The notes below the pieces were generated by a model, which had not been told where the DNA came from, ran no database searches, and was given only the letters and a program-made list of their open reading frames with translations. A stretch of DNA of 64,000 nucleotides from Afipia sp049747295 (GTDB taxonomy: Bacteria > Pseudomonadota > Alphaproteobacteria > Rhizobiales > Xanthobacteraceae): assembly GCF_049747295.1 (NCBI RefSeq), contig NZ_JBMHJM010000001.1:1674001-1738000 (forward strand). The letters are read 5' to 3'. A program made the translations under genes and the position numbers. Positions within the stretch are counted from its first letter, which is position 1, and every line of letters begins with the position of its first letter. Shown here one piece after another: positions 9,417-17,913 of this stretch.

Positions 9417-9453
9417 GAAGCCGCTAGAGCTTTCGAAGCCGCTAAGAGCTTTC
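9417..9453 (+). repeat. Tandem direct repeat in the leader of binding-protein copy 2
   Basis: GAAGCCGCTAGAGCTTTC (9417-9434) is followed immediately by GAAGCCGCTAAGAGCTTTC (9435-9453), two copies differing by one extra A. They lie about 60 bases before the ATG of the next gene, followed by a purine-rich stretch. They could be a regulator-binding pair or a simple duplication. Confidence 0.7.
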
Positions 9454-9510
9454 AACGAAGAAACGAACAAAGAAGAGAAGAGGAAACGACCAAGATCAGG
9501 GAGTAAGCTA

Positions 9511-10737
9511 ATGAGGACCAAGTCTGGACTTGCAGTACTTTCGGCTGCGCTCACGATGCTCGCAGCCACAAGCAGCGGCGCACTTGCTCAAAAAAAATAT
9601 GATCCGGGTGTAACGGACACCGAAATCAAGATCGGCAATATCATGCCCTACAGCGGACCCGCTTCCGCCTACGGCATCATCGGCAAGACCGAAGCCGCCT
9701 ACTTCAACAAAATCAATGCCGAAGGCGGCATCAATGGTCGCAAGATCAATTTTGTTTCTTACGACGACGGCTACAGCCCGCCAAAAGCAGTCGAGCAAGC
9801 TCGCAAGCTCGTCGAGAGTGATGAAGTCCTTTTCATATTCAATTCGCTCGGGACGCCATCAAACTCGGCAATCCAGAAATACATGAACGGCAAGAAAGTG
9901 CCGCAGCTGTTTGTTGCGACCGGCGCGACCAAGTGGAACGATCCGAAGGATTTCCCTTGGACCATGGGTTGGCAACCCAACTACCAGAGTGAAGGCCGCA
10001 TCTATGCCAAGTATCTGATGAAAGAGAAGCCGAATGCCAAGATCGGAATTCTCTATCAGAACGACGACTTCGGCAAAGACATGCTGAAAGGCCTCAAGGA
10101 CGGTCTCGGCGCAAAAGCCGCCAGCATGATCATCGCCGAGGAGCCTTATGAAGTCACCTCGCCCACCGTGGACACGCAGATCGTCACGCTGAAGTCCAAG
10201 GGCGCCGACGTCTTCATGAGCTTCACCACGCCGAAGTTCGGCGCCCAGTCGATCAAGAAGGTGGCGGAGCTTGGCTGGAAGCCGTTGTTCATTCTCAACA
10301 ACGTCGCGGCCTCCGTCGGCAGCGTGATCAAGCCGGCTGGCTATAACAACGCACAGGACGTCATCTCCGCGGCCTACGCCAAGGACGCGACTGACCCGCA
10401 ATGGAAAGACGATCCGGGAATGAAGAACTTCGATGCCTTCCTCGCGAAGAACTTCCCGGAAGGTAACCGCGAAGACGGCTCGGTCATGTACGGCTTCAAT
10501 GCCGCACAAACGCTGGTGCACGTCCTCAAGGCGTGCGGCGACAACCTGACCCGTGAGAACGTGATGAAGCAGGCCGCAAGCCTGAAAAAACTTCAGCAAG
10601 ACGGAATCTTGCCCGGCATTACGCTCAACACAAGTCCGACGGACTTCGCACCGATCGAGCAACTGCAGTTGATGCGTTTCCAGGGCGAGCGCTGGCATCT
10701 CTTTGGCGACATCATCAGCGGGGAAGTTGGCGGCTAA
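9511..10737 (+). CDS. Periplasmic ABC substrate-binding protein (Liv type), copy 2
   Basis: A 408-residue paralogue of the preceding binding protein, with the same architecture and long identical runs such as SDEVLFIF, LGTPSNSAIQKYMN and QNDDFGKD. The signal peptide ends GALAQ near residue 26. Differences cluster in loops that could face the ligand, for example NSLGTPSN against GPLGTPSN and ILNNVAAS against YQSNVGAS, so the two copies may differ in specificity. It has its own leader and terminator and so can be expressed apart from copy 1. Confidence 0.92.
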   Translation: MRTKSGLAVLSAALTMLAATSSGALAQKKYDPGVTDTEIKIGNIMPYSGPASAYGIIGKTEAAYFNKINAEGGINGRKINFVSYDDGYSPPKAVEQARKLVESDEVLFIFNSLGTPSNSAIQKYMNGKKVPQLFVATGATKWNDPKDFPWTMGWQPNYQSEGRIYAKYLMKEKPNAKIGILYQNDDFGKDMLKGLKDGLGAKAASMIIAEEPYEVTSPTVDTQIVTLKSKGADVFMSFTTPKFGAQSIKKVAELGWKPLFILNNVAASVGSVIKPAGYNNAQDVISAAYAKDATDPQWKDDPGMKNFDAFLAKNFPEGNREDGSVMYGFNAAQTLVHVLKACGDNLTRENVMKQAASLKKLQQDGILPGITLNTSPTDFAPIEQLQLMRFQGERWHLFGDIISGEVGG

Positions 10738-10766
10738 CTCGACCAAACTCTGTTGCAATGCACCAA

Positions 10767-10799
10767 GGCCCTTCGCAATAAGTTGCGGAGGGCCCTTTT
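10767..10799 (+). terminator. Rho-independent terminator after binding-protein copy 2
   Basis: A 12-bp stem (10767-10778 with 10783-10794, one T-G pair) with a TAAG loop is followed by CTTTT. It closes the transcript of copy 2 before the glycerate kinase. Confidence 0.88.
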
Positions 10800-10855
10800 A
10801 TTGACCGGATCGCCGTGCGATGTGTTGGCCCCCGCCACGTGACCAAGATGCCGCA

Positions 10856-12142
10856 ATGACCGATAGACGTCCCCTGCTGCACGCGATCTTCGACGCCGCG
10901 GTTGCCGCAGCCCATCCTGACCGTATTCTCGCTGCTCATCTTCCTTCGCCGCCGAAGGGCCGAATTATATGTCTCGCAGCCGGTAAGGGCGCGGGAGCAT
11001 TGGCCGCCGCTGCCGAACGGCACTATCTAGACACGGTCAAGTTCGAACCTTCGCGGCTTTCGGGGCTCGCCACAACACGACACGGCCATGGCGTGCCAAC
11101 CCGGCGCATCGAAGTCGTCGAGGCCGGCCATCCCGTGCCTGATGAGGCGGGAATGAAAGCCGCCGGCCGCACGCTGGAGCTTGCCGAGACCGCCGGTGCC
11201 GACGATCTGGTCCTCGTGCTGATGTCAGGCGGCGGATCCGCCAACTGGATCGCACCCGCCGAAGGCGTCTCGTTCGCGCAGAAGCAACAGATGAATAAAA
11301 GTCTTTTGCGATCCGGCGCGCCGATCTCGGAGATCAACACCGTACGCAAGCATCTGTCGCGGATCAAAGGCGGACGCCTCGCCCGCGCGGCAGCACCCGC
11401 TCCAGTTCTCACGCTCGCGATTTCGGACGTGCCGCACGATGACCCGGCCACGATTGCGTCAGGCCCCACCGTGCCGGACCAAACCACCCTCGCCGACGCG
11501 CGTGCAATCGTCGCACGCTATGGCATCAAGGCTGAAGACGCGGTCCGTGATGCCCTCGACGATCCGCGTAACGAGAGCTGCAAGCCGGGAGACGCCGCAT
11601 TCGAACGCGCGGAATTCAGGATCATCGCGCGGCCTCGTGAATCGCTCGATGCTGCCGTCGCGGTGGCGCGGCAGGCGGGGTACGAGGTCATCGATCTGGG
11701 CGCCGACCTCGAGGGAGAGGCGCGGACCGTTGCCGCCACACATGCGCAGCTGGCGTTGAAGGCCCGTGCCGAGGGAAAAAAGCTCGCCATCCTGTCGGGT
11801 GGTGAACTCACCGTGACAGTGCGAGGCAACGGCCGCGGCGGCCCGAACCAGGAGTATGTGTTGGCGCTGACGGATCTTCTTGCCGATACGACCGGCATCT
11901 CCGTGCTGGCTGGCGATACGGACGGCGCCGATGGCGGCGCAGGAAGCGCCACCGACCCCGCGGGTGCACTTTGCGATCAGCGGACATTCGCGAAAGTGCG
12001 CGAACTCAAACTCGATCCAAAAGCCTACCTGGACAACAATGACGCAACCGCATTCTTCACCGCCACGGGCGATCTCCTGAATACCGGGCCCACACTGACG
12101 AATGTTAACGATATCCGCATCATTCTTGTCGATCCGGCCTGA
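10856..12142 (+). CDS. Glycerate 2-kinase, GckA/TtuD type (MOFRL)
   Basis: Phosphorylates D-glycerate, by family knowledge to 2-phosphoglycerate, feeding glycolysis from glyoxylate, serine-cycle or tartrate metabolism. The protein has 428 residues: an N-terminal DUF4147 domain (CLAAGKGAGALA near 40, LVLMSGGGSANW near 120) and a C-terminal MOFRL domain (LSGGELTVTVRGNGRGGPNQE near 315, AGDTDGADG near 350). The length is normal. ATG 10856 removes 12 non-conserved upstream residues. It sits alone between two Liv transporters, which suggests that one of them brings in a compound feeding glycerate or hydroxypyruvate; this link is inference. Confidence 0.9.
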   Translation: MTDRRPLLHAIFDAAVAAAHPDRILAAHLPSPPKGRIICLAAGKGAGALAAAAERHYLDTVKFEPSRLSGLATTRHGHGVPTRRIEVVEAGHPVPDEAGMKAAGRTLELAETAGADDLVLVLMSGGGSANWIAPAEGVSFAQKQQMNKSLLRSGAPISEINTVRKHLSRIKGGRLARAAAPAPVLTLAISDVPHDDPATIASGPTVPDQTTLADARAIVARYGIKAEDAVRDALDDPRNESCKPGDAAFERAEFRIIARPRESLDAAVAVARQAGYEVIDLGADLEGEARTVAATHAQLALKARAEGKKLAILSGGELTVTVRGNGRGGPNQEYVLALTDLLADTTGISVLAGDTDGADGGAGSATDPAGALCDQRTFAKVRELKLDPKAYLDNNDATAFFTATGDLLNTGPTLTNVNDIRIILVDPA

Positions 12143-12165
12143 TGGACTGCGCCCTCCGCGCCAGA

Positions 12166-12255
12166 CCGGGTGTTCTTGAGCTTGCCGACCATAGCCGTTA
12201 AGAACACCGGCAAAATCGACGGTGCGGAACTCAACGGCCGTTTTGTTTGGTCGGC
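12166..12255 (+). other. Structured spacer with alternative helices before liv cluster 2
   Basis: The non-coding spacer contains nested complementary arms: GCCGACCA (12184-12191) with TGGTCGGC (12248-12255), GCCGTT (12194-12199) with AACGGC (12233-12238), and CACCG (12205-12209) with CGGTG (12220-12224). A T-rich run CGTTTTGTTT follows the second pair. A competing 9-bp helix joins GGTGTTCTT (12169-12177) to AAGAACACC (12200-12208). This could be the glycerate-kinase terminator, an attenuator, or chance pairing in GC-rich DNA. The pairings are visible; any function is inference. Confidence 0.35.
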
Positions 12256-12295
12256 GGATCATTTCCGCAGCACGCTCGGCGCGTGAGGGGGCATT

Positions 12296-13336
12296 TTGGA
12301 CAGTACGATTCTTCTGTTCCTGCTGCAGGACGGAATTACCAGCGGCGCGATCTACGCGCTGCTCGGCCTTGGACTCGTGCTGGTCTTCGCCGTGACCCGC
12401 GTGATCCTGATTCCGCAAGGCGAGTTCGTCACATTCGGCGCACTGACCTACGCGATGCTGTCAGCAGGCAAGATGCCGGGCACCACCTCGCTTGCCATTG
12501 CCCTGGGTGCCATCGCGTTTTGCTTCGACATGATCAGCCGCCGCAATGCCATGAGCGCACAGTTGTTCCTGCGTTCATTTGCGCTGAACATCGCGCTGCC
12601 GCTCGCGATCTACGGCATCGTGACACTGTTGATCGGTCGGCCAGCTAACCCATGGCTCAACTTCCTTTTGTCCGTTGTGATCGTCTCGCCCATCGGCCTT
12701 TATCTCTATCGCATCGCCTACCAGCCGATTGCACATGCGTCGGTTCTGGTGCTGCTGATCGCATCGGTCGGCATTCACTACGCGCTGCAAGGACTGGGCC
12801 TTGCCTTCTTCGGTCCGGAAGGGCTGCGCGGACCGGCGATTTCCACTGCAGCATTCACGCTCGGACCACTGCGCTTTACCGGCCAGAACATCGCCATCTA
12901 CGCAATCACGATCCTGCTGATCATCGGTCTTTGGCTGCTGTTCGGCCACACGCTTTACGGCAAGGCCTTGCGCGCCACCGCCGTTAACCGTCTCGGTGCC
13001 CGCATCGTCGGAATCCGCACCTCTCTCTCCGGGCAAATCGCATTCCTGCTGGCGGCAGTGATCGGTGCCATCTCGGGCATTCTGATCGTGCCGATCACCA
13101 CCGTGTACTATGACACCGGCTTCCTGATCGGCCTGAAGGGCTTCGTCGCAGCGATCATCGGCGGACTGGTGAGCTATCCCCTCACAGCCATCGCGGCGCT
13201 CGTGGTTGGCATCGTCGAAGCCTTTTCGTCGTTCTACGCCAGCAACTACAAGGAAGTTATCGTCTTCACACTGTTGCTTCCCGTCCTGGTCGCACGTTCC
13301 CTCGCTTCGCCCGAAGTCGAAGAGGAGAACGATTGA
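12296..13336 (+). CDS. Liv-type ABC importer 2, permease LivH
   Basis: Inner-membrane permease of 346 residues, longer than LivH of the first cluster because of an insert around residues 85-130. It carries the LivH N-terminal pattern LQDGITSGAIYALLGLGLVL and the GAISGILIVPI segment near 260. The only good start is TTG at 12296, preceded by GAGGGGG; no in-frame ATG fits. It overlaps the next gene by one base. It is clearly different in sequence from the first importer, so this is an independent system and not a recent duplicate. Confidence 0.88.
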   Translation: MDSTILLFLLQDGITSGAIYALLGLGLVLVFAVTRVILIPQGEFVTFGALTYAMLSAGKMPGTTSLAIALGAIAFCFDMISRRNAMSAQLFLRSFALNIALPLAIYGIVTLLIGRPANPWLNFLLSVVIVSPIGLYLYRIAYQPIAHASVLVLLIASVGIHYALQGLGLAFFGPEGLRGPAISTAAFTLGPLRFTGQNIAIYAITILLIIGLWLLFGHTLYGKALRATAVNRLGARIVGIRTSLSGQIAFLLAAVIGAISGILIVPITTVYYDTGFLIGLKGFVAAIIGGLVSYPLTAIAALVVGIVEAFSSFYASNYKEVIVFTLLLPVLVARSLASPEVEEEND

Positions 13337-15111
13337 TGGCTTCCTCGCGACGCTGGACGGTGCTGGTCTTCGCGCTGGTGATGGCGCTTGTTCCCTTTAT
13401 TCCGGGAATTCCTCCATTCTGGATTGTGCTGCTCGATAACATTGGTCTCGCAGCACTGGTCGCGATGGGCCTCGTGCTGCTGACCGGTGTCGGCGGCCTG
13501 ACGTCATTCGGCCAGGCCGCATTCTGCGGCTTCGGCGGCTATGCCACTGCGCTGCTGACGACATCCTTCGGCTTGTCCCCATGGCTGACGCTCCCAATCG
13601 CACTGATCGTCAGCGGTGCCGCTGCCGTGGTGCTTGGCCTGATGACCGTGCGTCTTTCGGGGCACTACCTGCCGCTCGGCACCATCGCGTGGGGACTGAG
13701 CCTGTTTTACCTGTTCGGTAAACTCGAATTCCTCGGGCGTAATGACGGCATCTCCGGCATCCCGCCTCTCTCGCTTGGCTCCCTCCAACTCACGGATCCC
13801 GCCAGGATTTACTTCGCGATTTGGCTTGCAGTGATCATCTGCGCAGTGCTGACCACGAACCTTCTGGACTCGCGCACGGGCCGTGCCATCCGCGCCCTGC
13901 GACGCGGCCATGTCGCGGCGGAAGCCTTCGGTGTGGAAACCGCAAGCGCCAAGTTGCTGGTGTTCATCTATGCCGCTGTGCTCGCGGGCCTGTCCGGATG
14001 GCTGTACGCGCACTTCCAGCGGGCAGTGAACCCGACGCCGTTCGGACTCAACGCCAGCATCGAGTACCTGTTCATCGCGGTCGTCGGCGGCGCCGGCTAT
14101 GTGTGGGGCGCCGTGCTCGGCGCAGGCATCGTCGTGGTGCTCAAGGAACTTCTCCAGAGCTATTTGCCCGTGGTGTTTCACGGCTCGGCTCAACTCGAGA
14201 CTGTGGTGTTCGGCGTTTTGCTGGTCGTCCTGCTGCAGATCGCTCCCGCAGGAATGTGGCCGCAACTCGCGGCACTTCTTCCGTTTTCTTCGGCACCGCG
14301 CCGGCTTGAATCGGGTGAGGCCCTCCCTGCAGCGCACCGCCCTCAAGAGAGCAACAAACCTCTTCTGAACGTCGTCAAGGCGCGGAAACAATTCGGCGGC
14401 GTCATCGCGGTGAACGATGTCAGCTTCGATGTCGGCACAGGTGAAATCGTTGCCTTGATTGGTCCGAACGGCGCAGGGAAAAGCACCACCTTCAATTTGA
14501 TCACCGGTGTGCTGCCCGCATCGGACGGCAATATTTCCGTCCTGGGCAACAACGTCAGCAACGCATCACCGCAAGACATCGTGAAACTTGGCGTTGCCCG
14601 GACATTCCAGCACGTCAAGCTCGTTCCGGACATGACTGTGCTCGAGAATGTCGCGCTCGGCGCTCATCTGCGCGGATATGCCGGGCCTGTTGCCAGCATG
14701 CTGCGGCTGGACCGCACGGATGAAGCCAAGCTGCTCTCCGAGGCGGCCCGTCAGATCGAGCGCGTCGGCCTTGCCGAACAGATGCATCAACTAGCCGGAA
14801 ATCTTTCGCTGGGCCAGCAGCGCATCGTAGAGATCGCGCGCGCCTTGTGCGTCAACCCACTGCTGTTGCTGCTTGACGAGCCCGCCGCCGGTTTGCGCCA
14901 CATGGAAAAGCAAAAACTGTCCGCATTGCTGCGGCAACTGCGCAGCGAGGGCATGTCGGTGCTCCTCGTCGAGCATGACATGGGTTTTGTCATGGATCTC
15001 GCCGACAGAATTGTTGTCCTGGAATTCGGCACCAAGATTGCCGAAGACGTCCCGAGCGCCATTCGCACCAATCCCGATGTGATCAAAGCCTATCTCGGAG
15101 GTGCAGCATGA
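13336..15111 (+). CDS. Liv-type ABC importer 2, fused permease-ATPase LivM-LivG
   Basis: One 591-residue polypeptide joins two normally separate subunits. Residues about 1-315 are a LivM permease (GVGGLTSFGQAAFCGFGGYA near 50, RALRRGHVAAEAFGV near 185). After a linker of about 25 residues, residues 340-591 are a LivG ATPase with Walker A GPNGAGKST near 376, signature LSLGQQRIVEIARAL and Walker B LLLLDEPAAGL. There is no internal stop or plausible restart, so the fusion is genuine. LivM-LivG fusions occur elsewhere in proteobacterial HAAT systems. ATG 13336 overlaps the livH stop (TGATG) and the next gene overlaps by 4 bases. Confidence 0.92.
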   Translation: MASSRRWTVLVFALVMALVPFIPGIPPFWIVLLDNIGLAALVAMGLVLLTGVGGLTSFGQAAFCGFGGYATALLTTSFGLSPWLTLPIALIVSGAAAVVLGLMTVRLSGHYLPLGTIAWGLSLFYLFGKLEFLGRNDGISGIPPLSLGSLQLTDPARIYFAIWLAVIICAVLTTNLLDSRTGRAIRALRRGHVAAEAFGVETASAKLLVFIYAAVLAGLSGWLYAHFQRAVNPTPFGLNASIEYLFIAVVGGAGYVWGAVLGAGIVVVLKELLQSYLPVVFHGSAQLETVVFGVLLVVLLQIAPAGMWPQLAALLPFSSAPRRLESGEALPAAHRPQESNKPLLNVVKARKQFGGVIAVNDVSFDVGTGEIVALIGPNGAGKSTTFNLITGVLPASDGNISVLGNNVSNASPQDIVKLGVARTFQHVKLVPDMTVLENVALGAHLRGYAGPVASMLRLDRTDEAKLLSEAARQIERVGLAEQMHQLAGNLSLGQQRIVEIARALCVNPLLLLLDEPAAGLRHMEKQKLSALLRQLRSEGMSVLLVEHDMGFVMDLADRIVVLEFGTKIAEDVPSAIRTNPDVIKAYLGGAA

Positions 15112-15818
15112 GCCCTCCCCTGTTGGCCGTCTCGGATGTGTCGATTTCCTACGGCAAGGTCGAGGCCGTCCGCAACGTCACGCTCGACGTGCATGCCGGA
15201 GAGATCGTTACCATCATCGGCGCCAATGGTGCCGGCAAGACCACGCTGCTGAATGCCGTCATGGGAATTCTGCCGCTGACCGGCAGCGTGATGTTTATGG
15301 ACAGGCAGATCGCCCGCCTCGACATCGAGGATCGCGTTGCCGCGGGGCTTTGCATCGTGCCCGAGCATCGCGAATTGTTCGGCACCATGACCGTTGAAGA
15401 GAACCTTCAGCTTGGCGGCTTCCGCGTCTCGCGCGTGAAAGCGGCGACGGAGCAGGAGCGCGTCTACACGCTGTTCCCGCGGCTCAAGGAGCGGCGCACG
15501 CAACTCGCAGGGACGCTTTCGGGCGGCGAGCAACAGATGCTGGCGATGGGCCGCGCGCTGATGAGCGATCCAAAGCTCCTCATGCTGGACGAGCCAAGCC
15601 TTGGCCTGGCCCCGCTGATCGTGGCGGACATTTTCCGCATTGTCGGCGAGTTGCGGCAGATGGGCGTCTCGGTGCTTCTCGTCGAACAGAACGCACGTGC
15701 CGCGCTCGAAATTGCCGATCGCGCCTATGTGATGGAGCTTGGGGAATTCGTCATGAGCGGATCGGCCAGGGACATCGGTGCTGATCAGCGCATCGTGGCG
15801 AGCTATCTCGGTTTCTAG
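15108..15818 (+). CDS. Liv-type ABC importer 2, ATP-binding protein LivF
   Basis: ATPase of 236 residues completing the second importer. Walker A is GANGAGKTT near residue 37, the signature is LSGGEQQMLAMGRAL, and Walker B is LLMLDEPSLGLAP. The ATGA overlap with the fused LivM-LivG gene shows a tight operon. It is the last gene of the set. The convergent binding-protein gene follows after a minus-strand terminator. Confidence 0.93.
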   Translation: MSPPLLAVSDVSISYGKVEAVRNVTLDVHAGEIVTIIGANGAGKTTLLNAVMGILPLTGSVMFMDRQIARLDIEDRVAAGLCIVPEHRELFGTMTVEENLQLGGFRVSRVKAATEQERVYTLFPRLKERRTQLAGTLSGGEQQMLAMGRALMSDPKLLMLDEPSLGLAPLIVADIFRIVGELRQMGVSVLLVEQNARAALEIADRAYVMELGEFVMSGSARDIGADQRIVASYLGF

Positions 15819-15921
15819 TGGTCTGATTCTAACGTTCGCATCACGACTTCGCGGCAAGCAAGATAGCGAACGTCAAATCCGCTCCACTAGCACGGCGAAG
15901 ACAGCGCGCTCTAAGTGCAAT

Positions 15922-15949
15922 AAAAAATGGCCGGGCGAACCCGGCCATT
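15922..15949 (-). terminator. Rho-independent terminator of binding-protein gene 3
   Basis: A perfect 10-bp stem (15926-15935 with 15940-15949, loop CGAA) is followed on the minus strand by a T run. It terminates the minus-strand gene that ends at 15981 and lies between two converging transcripts. Confidence 0.88.
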
Positions 15950-15980
15950 CATCAGGATTCAAGACTGGCGTTTCATCCAG

Positions 15981-17135
15981 TTACTTGATCATCACGTACT
16001 TTCCATTCTTCACGGTCAAAAGAATGCGCGAACGGTCATCGGTCCCGAAGCGATCCTTCTCGGTGAAATTATAGACACCCTGGGTCGCAGGAATTTCCCG
16101 CTCCGTGAGCAGCGCCTTACGAATGGCTTCACGGAATTCAGGCGTACCCGGCTTTGCCGTTTTCAGCGCGACCGGAACGACGCGCTTGAGCATCTCGAAC
16201 GCGTCGTACATATGCCCGGCGAACTGGCTCCGGGTGTTCGCGCCATACTTTGCTTCATAGGCGGTATCCAGCGCGAGGCCCGGCTTCTTCGTCAGCGCGC
16301 TATCGGCCTGATCTTCAGGAGCCATCACCGGTCCGGAAGCCATGATGACGCCTTCCGCCGATGCTCCGGCGATACGGATGAAGTCGATCGCCGCGGCACC
16401 ATGCGTCTGATAGATCAGGCCCTTGTAGCCGCGCTCACGGAGCGCGCTCTGGGGCAAAGCGGCGCCTGCGCCGGACGCACCAATCAGGATCGCATCTGGA
16501 TTGGCCGCCACAAGCTTCAGCACCTGGCCCGTGACTGACGTGTCGGGACGGGCATAACGCTCCTCGGCGACAACGCTGATACCCCCCATTTTGGCAGTCT
16601 GGGTCTTGAGGTCGTTCGACCACAGATCGCCATAGGAATCCGAGTAACCGATATAGCCGACGGTCTTCACGCCGTTCTTCTTCATGTGTTCATAGAGCGC
16701 CTTGCCCATGATCGACACCGGCTGCGGCAGCACAGCGGTCCACTTCTCGCGAGCCGGAGTCACTGGGATCGGCGCGAGGCTGAAATGAGGAACGCCGGCC
16801 TCGTTGGCAACGGTGGAAACCGCGATGGCGGGTGGTGTGGCCGACGAACCGACAATCACATCGGCGTTTGATTCGGTCACGAAACGACGCGCGTTGGTGG
16901 TGGCGTTGGTCGGGTCACCGGCGTCATCGAGCACGATGGTCTTGATCTTCACGCCGCCAATTTCAGTCGGCACGAAATCCAGCGCATTCTTCTCCGGCAC
17001 ACCGAGTGCGGCGACCGGTCCCGTGGTGCTGATGGTAATTCCCACAGTCAGGTCCTGTGCCGCAGCCGGCGCCACCAGGCCCGGCAGAGCAGCCGAAGCC
17101 ACGAACGCCACGGCTGCCAAAATCGAACGCTTCAT
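15981..17135 (-). CDS. Periplasmic ABC substrate-binding protein (Liv type), copy 3
   Basis: Binding protein of 384 residues with a Sec signal peptide (about 1-26, ending PAAAQ), followed by a type I periplasmic-binding fold (VGITISTTGPVAALGVPEKN, IVLDDAGDPTNATTNARR). A GGGAGGA ribosome site lies 5 bases before the ATG. It converges on the second Liv importer and is the only binding protein near it, so it probably supplies that transporter. It is much less similar to copies 1 and 2 than they are to each other. Confidence 0.9.
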   Translation of the reverse strand: MKRSILAAVAFVASAALPGLVAPAAAQDLTVGITISTTGPVAALGVPEKNALDFVPTEIGGVKIKTIVLDDAGDPTNATTNARRFVTESNADVIVGSSATPPAIAVSTVANEAGVPHFSLAPIPVTPAREKWTAVLPQPVSIMGKALYEHMKKNGVKTVGYIGYSDSYGDLWSNDLKTQTAKMGGISVVAEERYARPDTSVTGQVLKLVAANPDAILIGASGAGAALPQSALRERGYKGLIYQTHGAAAIDFIRIAGASAEGVIMASGPVMAPEDQADSALTKKPGLALDTAYEAKYGANTRSQFAGHMYDAFEMLKRVVPVALKTAKPGTPEFREAIRKALLTEREIPATQGVYNFTEKDRFGTDDRSRILLTVKNGKYVMIK

Positions 17136-17490
17136 TCAGTCCTCCCTCTCGGTTTTCCTCAACCGCGAAACATCACGATAATTCCGCCATTGCGGCGCAC
17201 CATCGCACTCGAAATATCCACCATACAGATACAAGTTATCGGCCATTTGCAATGGCTTCGGCGCCATTTCAGCCGCTTGACCCAGGGGCCCCGAAATGGA
17301 ATCCGCCGTCGAAGCCTGCACCGGCTCGCCGTTACGAAATCACAGGCTCATCCCTAGGACCGTCGCTCGCCCCCCGCATGTTTGAAACCACCGAGACGTG
17401 ATCGTTTCAAACTTTGATTGCCAATGAGCTCGTCACACCCATGGCCTAACAATTCGGGCAGCGAAGTCGACTGCCTGGAGGAGAGAGACC
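17136..17490. other. Divergent intergenic region, binding protein 3 / thioesterase
   Basis: This 355-base spacer must hold the promoters of both flanking genes. I see the two ribosome sites at its ends (GGGAGGA on minus, GGAGGAGAG on plus) but no convincing ORF, tRNA or hairpin. Confidence 0.5.
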
Positions 17491-17913
17491 ATGACCACCG
17501 CCGACATTCCGTCGGGCTTTGAACCTCATTCGCGGCGAAGTCCGGTGACCGAACCTTGGGAACCGATCTACGCAAAGAAAACGCCTGATGCCGTGATCAT
17601 CGGTCTTAGGCTGGCGCAGGCTCATACAAATTCGCGCGGCATTGCTCATGGCGGTCTGATCACGACACTCGCAGACAACGCAATGGGGCTGAGCTGCGTC
17701 CGCAAAATGCCCGAACTTCCCCATGGACTTGTCACCGTCTCGCTGGGCGTCGATTTTCTCGGTTCAGCCAACGTCGGGCAATGGCTGGCGGTCGAAACCG
17801 ATTTCATCAAGCTCGGCGGATCGATCTGCTTCGCGCAGTGTTTCGTCACTGCGGACGGCGAACCGTGCGCGCGCGCCAATGCAACATTCAAGGTGCTGCG
17901 AAAGAAGCTCTAA
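17491..17913 (+). CDS. PaaI-like hotdog-fold acyl-CoA thioesterase
   Basis: Small cytoplasmic enzyme of 140 residues predicted to hydrolyse acyl- or aryl-CoA esters. The hotdog core is visible with the active-site segment RGIAHGGLITTLADNAMG near residues 48-65 (the HGG motif) and the central strand VTVSLGVDFLGSA. Length is normal for the family. A strong GGAGGAGAG ribosome site precedes the ATG. Its stop overlaps by 4 bases the stop of the convergent LysR gene. It fits a genome segment rich in acyl-CoA enzymes, but the substrate is unknown. Confidence 0.85.
   Translation: MTTADIPSGFEPHSRRSPVTEPWEPIYAKKTPDAVIIGLRLAQAHTNSRGIAHGGLITTLADNAMGLSCVRKMPELPHGLVTVSLGVDFLGSANVGQWLAVETDFIKLGGSICFAQCFVTADGEPCARANATFKVLRKKL

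Noticed and set aside
13504..14391. A 295-residue minus-strand open frame
   Set aside because: It is antisense to the fused LivM-LivG gene, with low-complexity charged sequence and no ribosome site.
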